Source: Neorhizobium sp. UBA7851 (GTDB lineage Bacteria > Pseudomonadota > Alphaproteobacteria > Rhizobiales > Rhizobiaceae). Taken from it: DNA of 17,138 nt. Position numbers and translations under genes: made by a program. Within the stretch, counting starts at the first letter, position 1. The number at the start of each line of letters is the position of its first letter. Shown piece by piece: positions 1-7,281 of the stretch. Where the stretch lies: the NCBI GenBank assembly GCA_002500765.1, contig DLSX01000035.1, positions 6,510 to 23,647 of the forward strand, written 5' to 3'. The notes beneath the pieces are model-generated. The model saw only the letters and a list, made by a program, of their open reading frames with translations. It was not told the origin of the DNA and did not search any database.

Positions 1-22
1 CTCTCCCCGCATGCGGGGAGAG
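1..22. repeat. GC-rich perfect palindrome, probable end of a rhizobial intergenic repeat
   Basis: The first 22 bases form a perfect inverted repeat with arms CTCTCCCCGCA and TGCGGGGAGAG, followed by GGGG. It resembles the C-rich/G-rich palindromes found between genes in rhizobial genomes, including the longer elements at 6036-6155 and 14733-14877 in this window. It is cut by the left edge, so its full extent is unknown. It could also act as a hairpin in RNA just before the GMC gene. Confidence 0.55.
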
Positions 23-39
23 GGGACAAGTGGAGTGAA

Positions 40-1635
40 ATGGAAACCTACGATTACATCATCATCGGTGCAGGCAGCGCCGGCTGCGTGCTGGCCAACC
101 GTCTATCCGCAGACAGCCGCAATCGCGTCCTGCTTCTGGAGGCCGGCGGCAATGATAATTACCACTGGGTGCATATCCCGGTCGGTTACCTCTATTGCAT
201 CAACAACCCCCGCACCGACTGGTGCTTCATCACCGAAAAGGAAGAGGGCCTGAACGGCCGCTCGCTTTCATACCCGCGTGGAAAACTGCTCGGCGGCTGT
301 TCGTCGATCAACGGCATGATCTACATGCGCGGCCAAGCCCATGACTACGATCTCTGGCGGCGGATGGGCTGCATCGGCTGGGGTTGGGATGACGTCCTGC
401 CGCTCTTCAAAAAGAGCCAGGATTTCTACAAGGGCGCCGATCAAATGCATGGCGCCGGGGGCGAATGGCGGGTGGAAAAGGCGCGTGTCCGCTGGGCCGT
501 TCTCGACGCCTTTCAGAAGGCGGCCGAAGAGGCAGGCATCCCCGCAATCGACGATTTCAACCGCGGCGACAACGAAGGCTCAAGCTATTTCGACGTCAAC
601 CAGCGCTCCGGCATCCGCTGGAACACATCGAAAGCTTTTTTGCGCCCGGCGATGAAGCGTCCCAACCTCAACGTCCTCACCAAAGCCCACGTGCGCCGCC
701 TGATTGTCGAAAACGGAGAGGTGAAAGGCGTCGAATTCCAGCATGACGGCATCACCAGGACGGCTCATGCCCGCCGCGAAACCATCCTCTCGGCAGGCGC
801 GATCGGCACCCCGCATGTGCTGGAACTTTCCGGCATCGGCCGCGGCGACGTGCTCTCCGATGCTGGTGTAGAGGTCGTCAAAGAGGTCAGGGGCGTCGGC
901 GAAAACCTGCAGGATCACCTGCAGCTTCGCCTCGTCTACAAGGTCACCGGCGTGCCGACGCTGAACGAAAAGGCATCACGCCTTCTCGGCAAGGCGGCGA
1001 TCGGGCTGGAATATGCCCTGAAACGCTCCGGCCCGATGTCCATGGCCCCAAGCCAGCTCGGCATCTTCACCAGATCAGGCCCGGACAAGGAAACCGCCGA
1101 TCTCGAATATCACGTCCAGCCGGTCTCGCTCGACAGGTTCGGAGAACCCGTCCACGCCTTCCCGGCAATAACTGCGAGCGTCTGTAACCTAAGGCCCGAA
1201 AGCCGCGGCTCGGTGCATTTGAAAGGCCCGGATTTCGCCGCCGCGCCGGCGATCCGCCCCAATTACCTCTCCACGGCCGCCGACCGCGATATTGCCGTCC
1301 GTTCCATCCGCCTGACCCGCGAGATCGTCAAGAAGCCAGCCTTTGCCCGCTATAACCCTGAGGAATACAAGCCCGGCCCGGCATACGAAACGGATGCGGA
1401 TCTGGAACGTGCTGCCGGCGAGATCGGCACGACGATCTTTCACCCGGTCGGCACTGCCCGCATGGGCGCTGATCCCGATAGCGTCGTCGATCCACGCCTG
1501 AAGCTGCGGGCGCTTGGGCGGCTGCGCATCGCCGACGCCTCGATCATGCCCAACATAACCTCAGGCAACACCAATTCACCGACGATCATGATCGCCGAGA
1601 AGGCAGCAGAGATGATCCTCGCGGACAATCGCTGA
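40..1635 (+). CDS. GMC-family FAD-dependent oxidoreductase (choline/alcohol dehydrogenase type)
   Basis: This 531-residue protein has the full length and layout of glucose-methanol-choline oxidoreductases, which use FAD to oxidise an alcohol to an aldehyde. The N-terminal dinucleotide-binding motif GAGSAGC is at about residues 11-17, with the acidic end of the second strand in LLLEAGG. The first GMC signature (GKLLGGCSSINGMIYMRG) is near residue 85 and the second (GAIGTPHVLELSGIG) near 255. The C-terminal active-site block has His468 in HPVGTARMG and the asparagines of SGNTN at 510-512. The start is preceded by GGAG five bases upstream. No signal peptide is visible, so it is probably cytoplasmic or loosely membrane-associated. 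It is followed on the same strand by mmsB, which suggests a role with branched-chain amino acid or related alcohol metabolism. The substrate cannot be assigned: such proteins are often labelled choline dehydrogenase without proof, and no other betaine gene is present. Confidence 0.9.
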   Translation: METYDYIIIGAGSAGCVLANRLSADSRNRVLLLEAGGNDNYHWVHIPVGYLYCINNPRTDWCFITEKEEGLNGRSLSYPRGKLLGGCSSINGMIYMRGQAHDYDLWRRMGCIGWGWDDVLPLFKKSQDFYKGADQMHGAGGEWRVEKARVRWAVLDAFQKAAEEAGIPAIDDFNRGDNEGSSYFDVNQRSGIRWNTSKAFLRPAMKRPNLNVLTKAHVRRLIVENGEVKGVEFQHDGITRTAHARRETILSAGAIGTPHVLELSGIGRGDVLSDAGVEVVKEVRGVGENLQDHLQLRLVYKVTGVPTLNEKASRLLGKAAIGLEYALKRSGPMSMAPSQLGIFTRSGPDKETADLEYHVQPVSLDRFGEPVHAFPAITASVCNLRPESRGSVHLKGPDFAAAPAIRPNYLSTAADRDIAVRSIRLTREIVKKPAFARYNPEEYKPGPAYETDADLERAAGEIGTTIFHPVGTARMGADPDSVVDPRLKLRALGRLRIADASIMPNITSGNTNSPTIMIAEKAAEMILADNR

Positions 1636-1640
1636 GCAAA

Positions 1641-1681
1641 GCATGTCTCCCGAAAGTGGCCACCGGTTTCGGGAGACATGC
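1641..1681. repeat. Rhizobial-type palindromic repeat, 15-bp perfect arms
   Basis: Perfect inverted arms GCATGTCTCCCGAAA (1641-1655) and TTTCGGGAGACATGC (1667-1681) flank an 11-base centre that contains GTGGCCAC, itself a palindrome. It begins five bases after the GMC stop codon. The GCATGTC...GACATGC ends match my memory of abundant intergenic repeats in rhizobia (RIME type). There is no clear T-run after it, so it is better read as a repeat than as a classical terminator, although the hairpin could affect mRNA stability. Confidence 0.7.
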
Positions 1682-1695
1682 GTAAAAACAGAAAT

Positions 1696-1739
1696 CTAAA
1701 GCGCGGCAAGCGCATCTGAAAGATCGCGGCGCGCTTTAG
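1696..1739. repeat. Second palindromic repeat unit, CTAAAGCGCG arms
   Basis: Arms CTAAAGCGCG (1696-1705) and CGCGCTTTAG (1730-1739) enclose a smaller inner hairpin (ATCT-GAA-AGAT). Together with the preceding palindrome it fills most of the 132-bp gap between the GMC gene and mmsB, giving the two-palindrome structure typical of rhizobial mosaic repeats. The mmsB ribosome-binding site begins about 15 bases later. Confidence 0.65.
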
Positions 1740-1767
1740 GCGACGCAAGACGAAAGGGAGAGACGAC

Positions 1768-2655
1768 ATGACCCGGATCGCATTCATCGGCCTTGGAAAC
1801 ATGGGTGGCCCCATGGCCGCAAACCTGGTGAAATCGGGACACGCGGTCTCCGGCTTCGATCTCTCCGAGACCTCGGTGAAATCGGCAGCCGAAGCAGGCA
1901 TCCACCCGGCGACATCGTTGGTTGAGGCGGTGCGGGATGCCGAATGCGTCATCACCATGCTGCCCAAGGGCCAGCATGTCGTCTCCGTCTGGACCGATCT
2001 CGCCACGCTTGTCACCGAAGGCACGCTTCTCATCGACTGCTCGACCGTGGATGTGGACAGTGCCAGAAAAGCCCATGGACTTGCCGGTGTGATGAACTGC
2101 CCTTCGCTTGACGCTCCCGTTTCGGGCGGCACGACGGGAGCGGCAGCCGGCACGCTCACCTTCATGGTTGGCGGTTCGGAAGACGCTTTTGCCGCCGGCA
2201 AAGCGATCCTCGAGGCCATGGGCAAAAAGATCGTCCATTGCGGCGGCAATGGCGCAGGCCAGTCGGCAAAAATCTGCAACAACATGATCCTCGGCATTTC
2301 GATGATCGGCGTCGCCGAAGCCTTCGTACTGGCGGAAAAACTCGGCCTCTCGCATCAGGCCCTGTTCGACGTGGCCTCGACATCGTCCGGCCAATGCTGG
2401 TCGCTGACCACCTATTGCCCGGTTCCCGGCCCGGTGCCGACTTCGCCGGCAAACAACGATTACAAGCCGGGATTTGCCGCAGCCTTGATGCTGAAGGATC
2501 TGATGCTGTCGCAGGAAGCCGCCAGTCATTCAGGCGCCAGAACCCCGCTCGGCGCACATGCCGCCGAGATCTACGCGGAATTCGACCGCTACGGCCACGG
2601 CATGGAGGATTTCTCCGCCGTCATCCGCATGCTGCGCCAGACCCAGGCCTCGTGA
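1768..2655 (+). CDS. mmsB: 3-hydroxyisobutyrate dehydrogenase (valine catabolism)
   Basis: This 295-residue cytoplasmic NAD-dependent enzyme should oxidise 3-hydroxyisobutyrate to methylmalonate semialdehyde in valine degradation. The Rossmann motif GLGNMGGPMAANL lies at residues 7-19. The substrate-binding block DAPVSGG is near 116-122, and the catalytic pair Lys168 and Asn172 sits in GAGQSAKICNN. The stretch CWSLTTYCPVPGPVP and the following SPANNDYKPGF are characteristic of true MmsB rather than of tartronate semialdehyde reductases, which share the same fold. Length is normal for the family. GGGAG eight bases upstream supports the start. It lies downstream of the GMC gene on the same strand, and no mmsA or acyl-CoA dehydrogenase is visible in the window; these may lie to the left. 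Confidence 0.88.
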   Translation: MTRIAFIGLGNMGGPMAANLVKSGHAVSGFDLSETSVKSAAEAGIHPATSLVEAVRDAECVITMLPKGQHVVSVWTDLATLVTEGTLLIDCSTVDVDSARKAHGLAGVMNCPSLDAPVSGGTTGAAAGTLTFMVGGSEDAFAAGKAILEAMGKKIVHCGGNGAGQSAKICNNMILGISMIGVAEAFVLAEKLGLSHQALFDVASTSSGQCWSLTTYCPVPGPVPTSPANNDYKPGFAAALMLKDLMLSQEAASHSGARTPLGAHAAEIYAEFDRYGHGMEDFSAVIRMLRQTQAS

Positions 2656-2667
2656 CGTCAAACGAAA

Positions 2668-2692
2668 GGGAGGGCGACCAAGCCGCCCTCCC
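2668..2692. terminator. Hairpin between convergent genes, likely bidirectional terminator
   Basis: Perfect 9-bp stem GGGAGGGCG (2668-2676) and CGCCCTCCC (2684-2692) with a 7-base loop. It lies between the mmsB stop and the end of the leftward isomerase gene. Going leftward the hairpin is followed by TTTCGTTTG, a moderate T-run. Going rightward it is followed by CTGATTTCTC, which is weaker. It probably ends the long leftward operon and may also stop transcripts from mmsB. Confidence 0.7.
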
Positions 2693-2719
2693 CTGATTTC
2701 TCATCGGCTGGAATGCTGT

Positions 2720-4324
2720 TCACCCCAGCTCGACGCCGCAGAAATTGACTTCAAGCCCGAGTTCGGCCGCAAGTGCGGCCTTGGCAAGCGCCGCCCGATC
2801 CGCCTCGGCAGCCGAGTTCGCATAGGCGACCTGAATATGATTGGCCTTGTGGCGCGCCATCATCTGGTCGCGGGAAACACCGGTCAGTACCGCATGCATC
2901 ATCGGCCACTGTTCGTTGGTCGATTTCCACCGGCGCTCGGTCTCTTCCTTCGGCAGCGACACCGCCTGCCCGCGGCCGATATCCATCTTCAACCGGTTGT
3001 CCTCGACAAAGATGCGCGACCAGACGATCTCGCCGGGCTTGGCGATGCCGCGCAACGTGCCGCCACCTGCAGGGAAGAACATCGGCGGCTGGCGCAAACT
3101 ATCCGATCCGGCCCAGCCACCTTCGTGATGCGCCGGCGGAGCCGCGCCGGAAATCTCGAATACCCAGACGAAACCGTCGACGGTCCCTGTCGGATCGACA
3201 CCACCCCAGCGCAGGTCATGCAGGGTGTTTTCCACCGGCTGTCCGAGTGCGCGATGCAACCGGTTGGTCATCAGCCCGTCGAGACCGGCGCATTCATCCA
3301 CTTCGTTGAAATGCACGATCGCCTTGCCCTGTCGGATGACCTTGCCATCCCGGCCCTTGACGTCCGGACGACCGTCATCGTTGAGGATGCCTTCCACCAG
3401 ATCGGAGGCAGGCAGAAGATCCTTGAGGCCTTGCTGGTACTGGATCCCGATCGCCTCGCAGCCGAAATCCTCGGCGATGCGCACGGCCGCGATATACATG
3501 CGGCACTGATCGATCACCTGGTCTTCGGTCAGTTCCTGTTTCGGATTGGTTCCGAGATGGAACGTCATACCCTTGGCGAGCAGATCCTGATAGACGGCCC
3601 GGCCTTCTTCGACCGGCACCTGATTGGTGGCGTAGTAAAGCGCCGACTGCGACAGCCGCTCCTTGAAGATGCCGAGCGGCATCAAGAGCTCATCCGGCAC
3701 TATGGCATTATACATGCCCATGCAGCCCTCGTCGAAAATGCCGAGGATGACCTTGTTGGTGCGGAAATCGTCAGCGATCTCCTTCGCCAGATCCTTGAGA
3801 TCCTGCGGCACATTTCCAGCCTTGAACGGCGTCACATGGCTCGTGTCATGGTCGACCGTGCCTTCCGACAGCCATTGGGAGAGGCCGCCGCGGAAGAAAT
3901 CGTCGTCGAATGTCTCGCTCCACAGCGAGGAATAGGTAACTCCTGCCTTGGTCAGCGAACCATTGAGATTGAGCAGCCCGACCAGTCCCGGCCACTGGCC
4001 GGACCAGTTGGCGACGGTCAGGATCGGCCCCTTGTGGCTGGTCAGACCGGCGAGAACATGGTGCGAATATTGCCAGACGGATTCCGCCACGATCACCGGC
4101 ACGTTCGGATCGATCTTCGCAAACGCATCCATGCCCTCACGCTGCGAGGACAGAAAACCGTGGCCCTCCTTCGGTTTGTATGCGTGGGCGCGCTTCACCG
4201 TGTAGCCGAGGCTGGCGAGCACGTCTCCGAGCTTCTTTTCCATCGCATCCTGCGTCGCCCAGCATTGCTGGTTGGCGGAAAGGCGAAGGTCGCCGCTGGC
4301 GAAAAGCGCAATTTCCTTGGTCAT
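2720..4324 (-). CDS. L-fucose/D-arabinose isomerase-like protein
   Basis: A 534-residue protein of the L-fucose isomerase-related group, metal-dependent enzymes that interconvert aldoses and ketoses. The N-terminal half carries open alpha/beta segments (for example ILTVANWSGQWPGLVG at 101-116). Candidate metal ligands are the acidic cluster NEVDECAGLDG (Glu341, Asp343, Glu344), Asp370 in LHDLRWG, and His496 in RHKANHIQVAY, in the same order as Glu, Asp and His of characterised FucI. It differs enough from classical FucI that I would not call it fucI. ATG at 4324 is preferred over one at 4333 because GAGGG lies nine bases before it, whereas the upstream ATG directly abuts GAGGG. It sits 17 bases after the FGGY kinase stop and is surely co-transcribed. 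Together they suggest aldose to ketose to ketose-phosphate. D-arabinose to D-ribulose is the best guess, and L-fucose or another 6-deoxysugar is possible. Confidence 0.8.
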   Translation of the reverse strand: MTKEIALFASGDLRLSANQQCWATQDAMEKKLGDVLASLGYTVKRAHAYKPKEGHGFLSSQREGMDAFAKIDPNVPVIVAESVWQYSHHVLAGLTSHKGPILTVANWSGQWPGLVGLLNLNGSLTKAGVTYSSLWSETFDDDFFRGGLSQWLSEGTVDHDTSHVTPFKAGNVPQDLKDLAKEIADDFRTNKVILGIFDEGCMGMYNAIVPDELLMPLGIFKERLSQSALYYATNQVPVEEGRAVYQDLLAKGMTFHLGTNPKQELTEDQVIDQCRMYIAAVRIAEDFGCEAIGIQYQQGLKDLLPASDLVEGILNDDGRPDVKGRDGKVIRQGKAIVHFNEVDECAGLDGLMTNRLHRALGQPVENTLHDLRWGGVDPTGTVDGFVWVFEISGAAPPAHHEGGWAGSDSLRQPPMFFPAGGGTLRGIAKPGEIVWSRIFVEDNRLKMDIGRGQAVSLPKEETERRWKSTNEQWPMMHAVLTGVSRDQMMARHKANHIQVAYANSAAEADRAALAKAALAAELGLEVNFCGVELG

Positions 4325-4341
4325 GTTCCTCATCCCTCAAA

Positions 4342-5976
4342 TCAATGATCAGCGCCGGCCATCAGCTCGGCATAGGCAACAAAGTCCTCCTGCATGCGGC
4401 GGAAGACGTGGTATTTGCGGTCGTGATAACTGGCGATCTCAGCTCCGCGCGGAGAAATCCGGCTGCCGGGACCGCTCATCGCCCGCATGGCGGCAGGCAG
4501 GTCGACATAATGGCCGCTTGCAACAGCCCCCAGCATGGCGCTGCCGACAAGAACCGGCTCGCGCTGGTCCGGGACGACGATGGCGCAGCCCGTCGCATCC
4601 GCATGTTCGCGCAGGAAAAGCCTGTTCTGCGCCAGACCTCCGCTGACGACCAGCGTATCGACCGTCACGCCATGGCTACGCATTTCCGCGATGATATGGC
4701 GGGTACCGTAGGCGAGCGCCTGCAAGGTCGCGAGATAGGCGAGCGCCAGATCGTCCAGCCCGCGATCGAGCGACAGGCCCGTAATCCCGCCCTTGCGCAA
4801 CGGATCGGCAAGCGGCGAGCGATTGCCATGGAAATCCGGCTGCACATGGCGCGACTTGGTGAGCGTGGCCGTTTCGCCATCATGCGCCATCGCCTCAAGC
4901 CGTCGATCGAACAGGGTGAACACGGAAATGCCTTCCGCCTTCGCCATCTCGCGGGCCTGGGTTATGGCCGCATGGCCTTCGACCACCCGGTCGATCAGCG
5001 CACCCGCAGCAGACTGGCCGGCTTCGTTTGCCCAGAGACCCGGTAGCAGAACGGAGAAATATGGCCCCCACACACCCGGCACGAAGGCCGGTTTTTCGCT
5101 GACGGTGATATGGCAGGAGGACGTGCCGGCAATCAGCGCCAGACGATCATCGAGCGCGCCTTCACCCAGATCCACACCCATCGTGCCGAGAGCGCCGGAA
5201 TAGGCATCGATCAGGCTTGCGGCAACAGCAGTGCCGGGAGCAAGCCCAAGATCGGCAGCCGCTGCATCCGTGAGCATACCGACCCTGTCGCCGGGCGCTG
5301 CGAACCGGTTTCCGATCGCACGGAAATTCTCGGCACCAAGCTCGGTAATCCCGGCACTTTCGAAATAGGCCTTGTCCCAGCCCTCGCCATTCACGCCGTT
5401 CTGGCCGAGATAGGTCCATTTGCACACGGTGCTGCACAGCGAACGGATATCGTCACCCGTTGCCTTGTGGACCAGCCAGTCGGGCAGGTCGAAAAAGGCG
5501 TGCGCGCGGGCAAAGCTCTGCGGCATCTCACGTTTCAGCCAGCGCAGCTTTGGCGTTTCCATCTCCGGCGAGATGACGCCGCCGACATAATCGAGAACAG
5601 GGCTTTTCAGCGCGTTGATCGCGTCCGCATCGCCGATCGCGCGGTGGTCCATCCACACGATGATGTTCCAGTCGTCATCACCGCCGGGGCTGACAGTCAC
5701 CGGCCCACCCTTCTCGTCAACCACGACCAGCGAGCAGGTGGCGTCGAACCCGATGCCGGCAACATCAGAAGGTGCCAATCCGGCATCCGCCATCGCCTTC
5801 CTCACGCAAACGCAGATCGCCGCCCAGATGTCGCGCGAGGATTGATTGACGAAGTCCTCTTTCGGCTTCTCTGTGGCGATCACCTGTGAATGGGCCGCAA
5901 GCAACGTGCCGCGCTCGTCGAAAATCCCGGCCCGGGCGCTGCCGGTGCCAACGTCTATGCCGATGAATGAGGTCAT
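4342..5976 (-). CDS. FGGY-family carbohydrate kinase, D-ribulokinase-like
   Basis: A 544-residue ATP-dependent sugar kinase. The phosphate-1 loop DVGTGSARAG is at residues 8-17 and WMDHRA at 108-113. The probable catalytic base Asp257 is in SLIDAYSG, GTSSCH is at 284-289, GNRSPLADP at 384-392, and the adenosine loop VSGGLAQN at 444-451. These mark the pentulose-kinase branch of FGGY that includes human FGGY and yeast Ydr109c. The TCSLV segment at 80-84 is one I recall as a signature of D-ribulokinases in that branch, which would give D-ribulose 5-phosphate for the pentose phosphate pathway. The upstream ribosome-binding site is weak (GGAACG). The gene follows a 203-bp gap after the ABC ATPase and is followed at once by the isomerase gene. 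Alternatives are L-ribulose or another ketose as substrate. Family assignment is firm and substrate tentative. Confidence 0.85.
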   Translation of the reverse strand: MTSFIGIDVGTGSARAGIFDERGTLLAAHSQVIATEKPKEDFVNQSSRDIWAAICVCVRKAMADAGLAPSDVAGIGFDATCSLVVVDEKGGPVTVSPGGDDDWNIIVWMDHRAIGDADAINALKSPVLDYVGGVISPEMETPKLRWLKREMPQSFARAHAFFDLPDWLVHKATGDDIRSLCSTVCKWTYLGQNGVNGEGWDKAYFESAGITELGAENFRAIGNRFAAPGDRVGMLTDAAAADLGLAPGTAVAASLIDAYSGALGTMGVDLGEGALDDRLALIAGTSSCHITVSEKPAFVPGVWGPYFSVLLPGLWANEAGQSAAGALIDRVVEGHAAITQAREMAKAEGISVFTLFDRRLEAMAHDGETATLTKSRHVQPDFHGNRSPLADPLRKGGITGLSLDRGLDDLALAYLATLQALAYGTRHIIAEMRSHGVTVDTLVVSGGLAQNRLFLREHADATGCAIVVPDQREPVLVGSAMLGAVASGHYVDLPAAMRAMSGPGSRISPRGAEIASYHDRKYHVFRRMQEDFVAYAELMAGADH

Positions 5977-6179
5977 TTTAATCGTTCCGGTATGAGGTTA
6001 AGGCCGATTCGCTATGAGGCAATTTGGATTGAAAACACCCCCTCTGACCTGCCGGCCATCTCCTCCACAAGGGGGAGAAGACTTGTGGCAACGCTCAGCC
6101 CAATTTACGCGCCGCGGATCGGCTGGGTTAAGCCCTCCCCCTTGTGGGGAGGGCTGGGAGGGGCCTTGCCCCTGAAGGT
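5977..6179. other. 203-bp gap between ATPase and kinase genes, no gene seen
   Basis: I see no coding region here. The right part (6036-6155) is built of repeat-like palindromes. The left part next to the kinase (5977-6035) is less GC-rich and has no convincing -35/-10 pair or operator. The kinase and isomerase could be read through from the transporter operon or have their own weak promoter in this gap. Confidence 0.6.
6036..6155. repeat. RIME-like intergenic repeat, degenerate copy with strong hairpin
   Basis: The segment from 6036 (CCCCCTCTGACCTGCCGG, then CATCTCCTCCACAAGGGGGAGA) clearly matches the segment at 14831-14872 downstream of xylF, with several differences, so both belong to one repeat family. 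The other end carries a perfect 10-bp hairpin: AGCCCTCCCC (6131-6140), CTTGT, GGGGAGGGCT (6146-6155). This hairpin lies 24 bases beyond the ATPase stop in the direction of transcription and could stop or stabilise the transporter mRNA, although no T-run follows. Confidence 0.65.
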
Positions 6180-7241
6180 TCAGAGCCGCTGGCCGCTGGC
6201 CTTGTCGAACAGATGCGCCTTGCTCGGATCGATAGCCAACCCGATCTCGTCGCCGAAATGGATGCTCAGACGTTCGCGGAACAGGCAGGATATCTGCTCG
6301 CCATGGCTGGTGACCCGGGCGAAGATTTCCGAACCGGTTCCCTCGACGATCTCGACACGTCCCTGGACACTCCCTGCATTCTCCGCGCGAATATGTTCCG
6401 GGCGAATGCCATAGATGAGCGACTTGCCGCCAAGCTTCGCCGGGTCGGCAGCCGCCGGAAGCGGCAGAACGAGACCCTTGTCGCTGCGGAACACGCCCTC
6501 TTCGATCTTACCCTCGACGAAATTCATCGCCGGCGAGCCGATAAAACCGGCGACGAACAGGTTGGCGGGACGATCATAGAGATCGAGCGGCGCACCGACC
6601 TGCTCGATATTGCCTTCCTGCAGCACGACGATCTTGTCGGCCATGGTCATGGCTTCGATCTGGTCGTGGGTGACGTAGATGATCGTCGTGCCGATCCGCT
6701 GATGCAGCGCCTTGATCTCGGCACGCATCTGCACACGCAGTTTGGCATCGAGGTTGGAAAGCGGCTCGTCGAACAGGAACACCTGCGGATCGCGCACCAG
6801 CGCACGGCCCATGGCGACACGCTGTCGCTGGCCACCGGAAAGCTGGCGCGGATACCGGTCCAGCAGCTTTTCCAGCCCGAGAATCCCGGCGGCATTTTCG
6901 ACCTTCCTGCGCGTCTCATTGACATCGGCCTTCTTCAGCTTCAACGCGAAGGCCATGTTTTCCGCCACGGTCATATGCGGATAGAGCGCGTAATTCTGGA
7001 ACACCATGGCGATATCGCGGTCGCGCGCAGGAAGATGCGAAACCTCGCGCGGGCCGATATGGATCGCGCCGCCGGTAACCTCCTCAAGCCCCGCCACCAT
7101 GCGCAGAAGCGTGGACTTGCCGCAGCCTGATGGGCCGACCAGCACGACGAACTCGCCGTCGGCAATATCGACGCTCAGGTCGCGAATGATTTCGACGGCC
7201 CCGTAGCGCTTCTGGATGTTCTGGATATTGACTGTTGCCAT
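6180..7241 (-). CDS. CUT1-family sugar ABC transporter ATP-binding protein (MalK/UgpC type)
   Basis: A 353-residue ATPase that powers sugar import at the inner membrane. Walker A is GPSGCGKS (36-43), the Q-loop is Gln82 in VFQNYALYPHMTV, the signature is LSGGQRQRVAMGRA from 134, Walker B is VFLFDEP (154-160) and the H-loop is His192 in VTHDQ. The C-terminal 110 residues form the OB-fold/TOBE regulatory domain typical of MalK, UgpC and MsmK, including IYGIRPEHI. ATG at 7241 is chosen because GGGAGG lies upstream and conserved sequence begins there; upstream in-frame starts lack homologous sequence. It follows the second permease with a 40-bp gap that contains small hairpins around the ribosome-binding site. 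Substrate is set by the binding protein, not by this subunit. Confidence 0.93.
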   Translation of the reverse strand: MATVNIQNIQKRYGAVEIIRDLSVDIADGEFVVLVGPSGCGKSTLLRMVAGLEEVTGGAIHIGPREVSHLPARDRDIAMVFQNYALYPHMTVAENMAFALKLKKADVNETRRKVENAAGILGLEKLLDRYPRQLSGGQRQRVAMGRALVRDPQVFLFDEPLSNLDAKLRVQMRAEIKALHQRIGTTIIYVTHDQIEAMTMADKIVVLQEGNIEQVGAPLDLYDRPANLFVAGFIGSPAMNFVEGKIEEGVFRSDKGLVLPLPAAADPAKLGGKSLIYGIRPEHIRAENAGSVQGRVEIVEGTGSEIFARVTSHGEQISCLFRERLSIHFGDEIGLAIDPSKAHLFDKASGQRL

Positions 7242-7243
7242 TT

Positions 7244-7265
7244 GAAAATCCTCCCGATTTTCGGG
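7244..7265 (-). promoter_or_regulatory. Two overlapping hairpins around the ATPase ribosome-binding site
   Basis: On the mRNA strand, GAAAATC and GATTTTC (7262-7256 and 7250-7244) can pair with GGGAG, the core of the ribosome-binding site, in the five-base loop. Alternatively CCCGA and TCGGG (7265-7261 and 7257-7253) can pair and bury the GGG. The two stems exclude each other. This could tune translation of the ATPase relative to the permeases. It may also be coincidence, since the stems are short. Confidence 0.3.
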
Positions 7266-7281
7266 TTCTTGTCTGTTGCTC

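Noticed and set aside
1440..2297. 285-codon - strand open frame across the end of the GMC gene and the start of mmsB
   Set aside because: It spans two well-supported + strand genes and the palindromic repeats between them, and shows no domain.
2558..4348. 596-codon open frame on the + strand opposite the isomerase gene
   Set aside because: It is an antisense shadow in GC-rich coding DNA. The - strand frame has clear family motifs, a ribosome-binding site and operon spacing, while this frame overlaps the mmsB end and has no recognisable domain.
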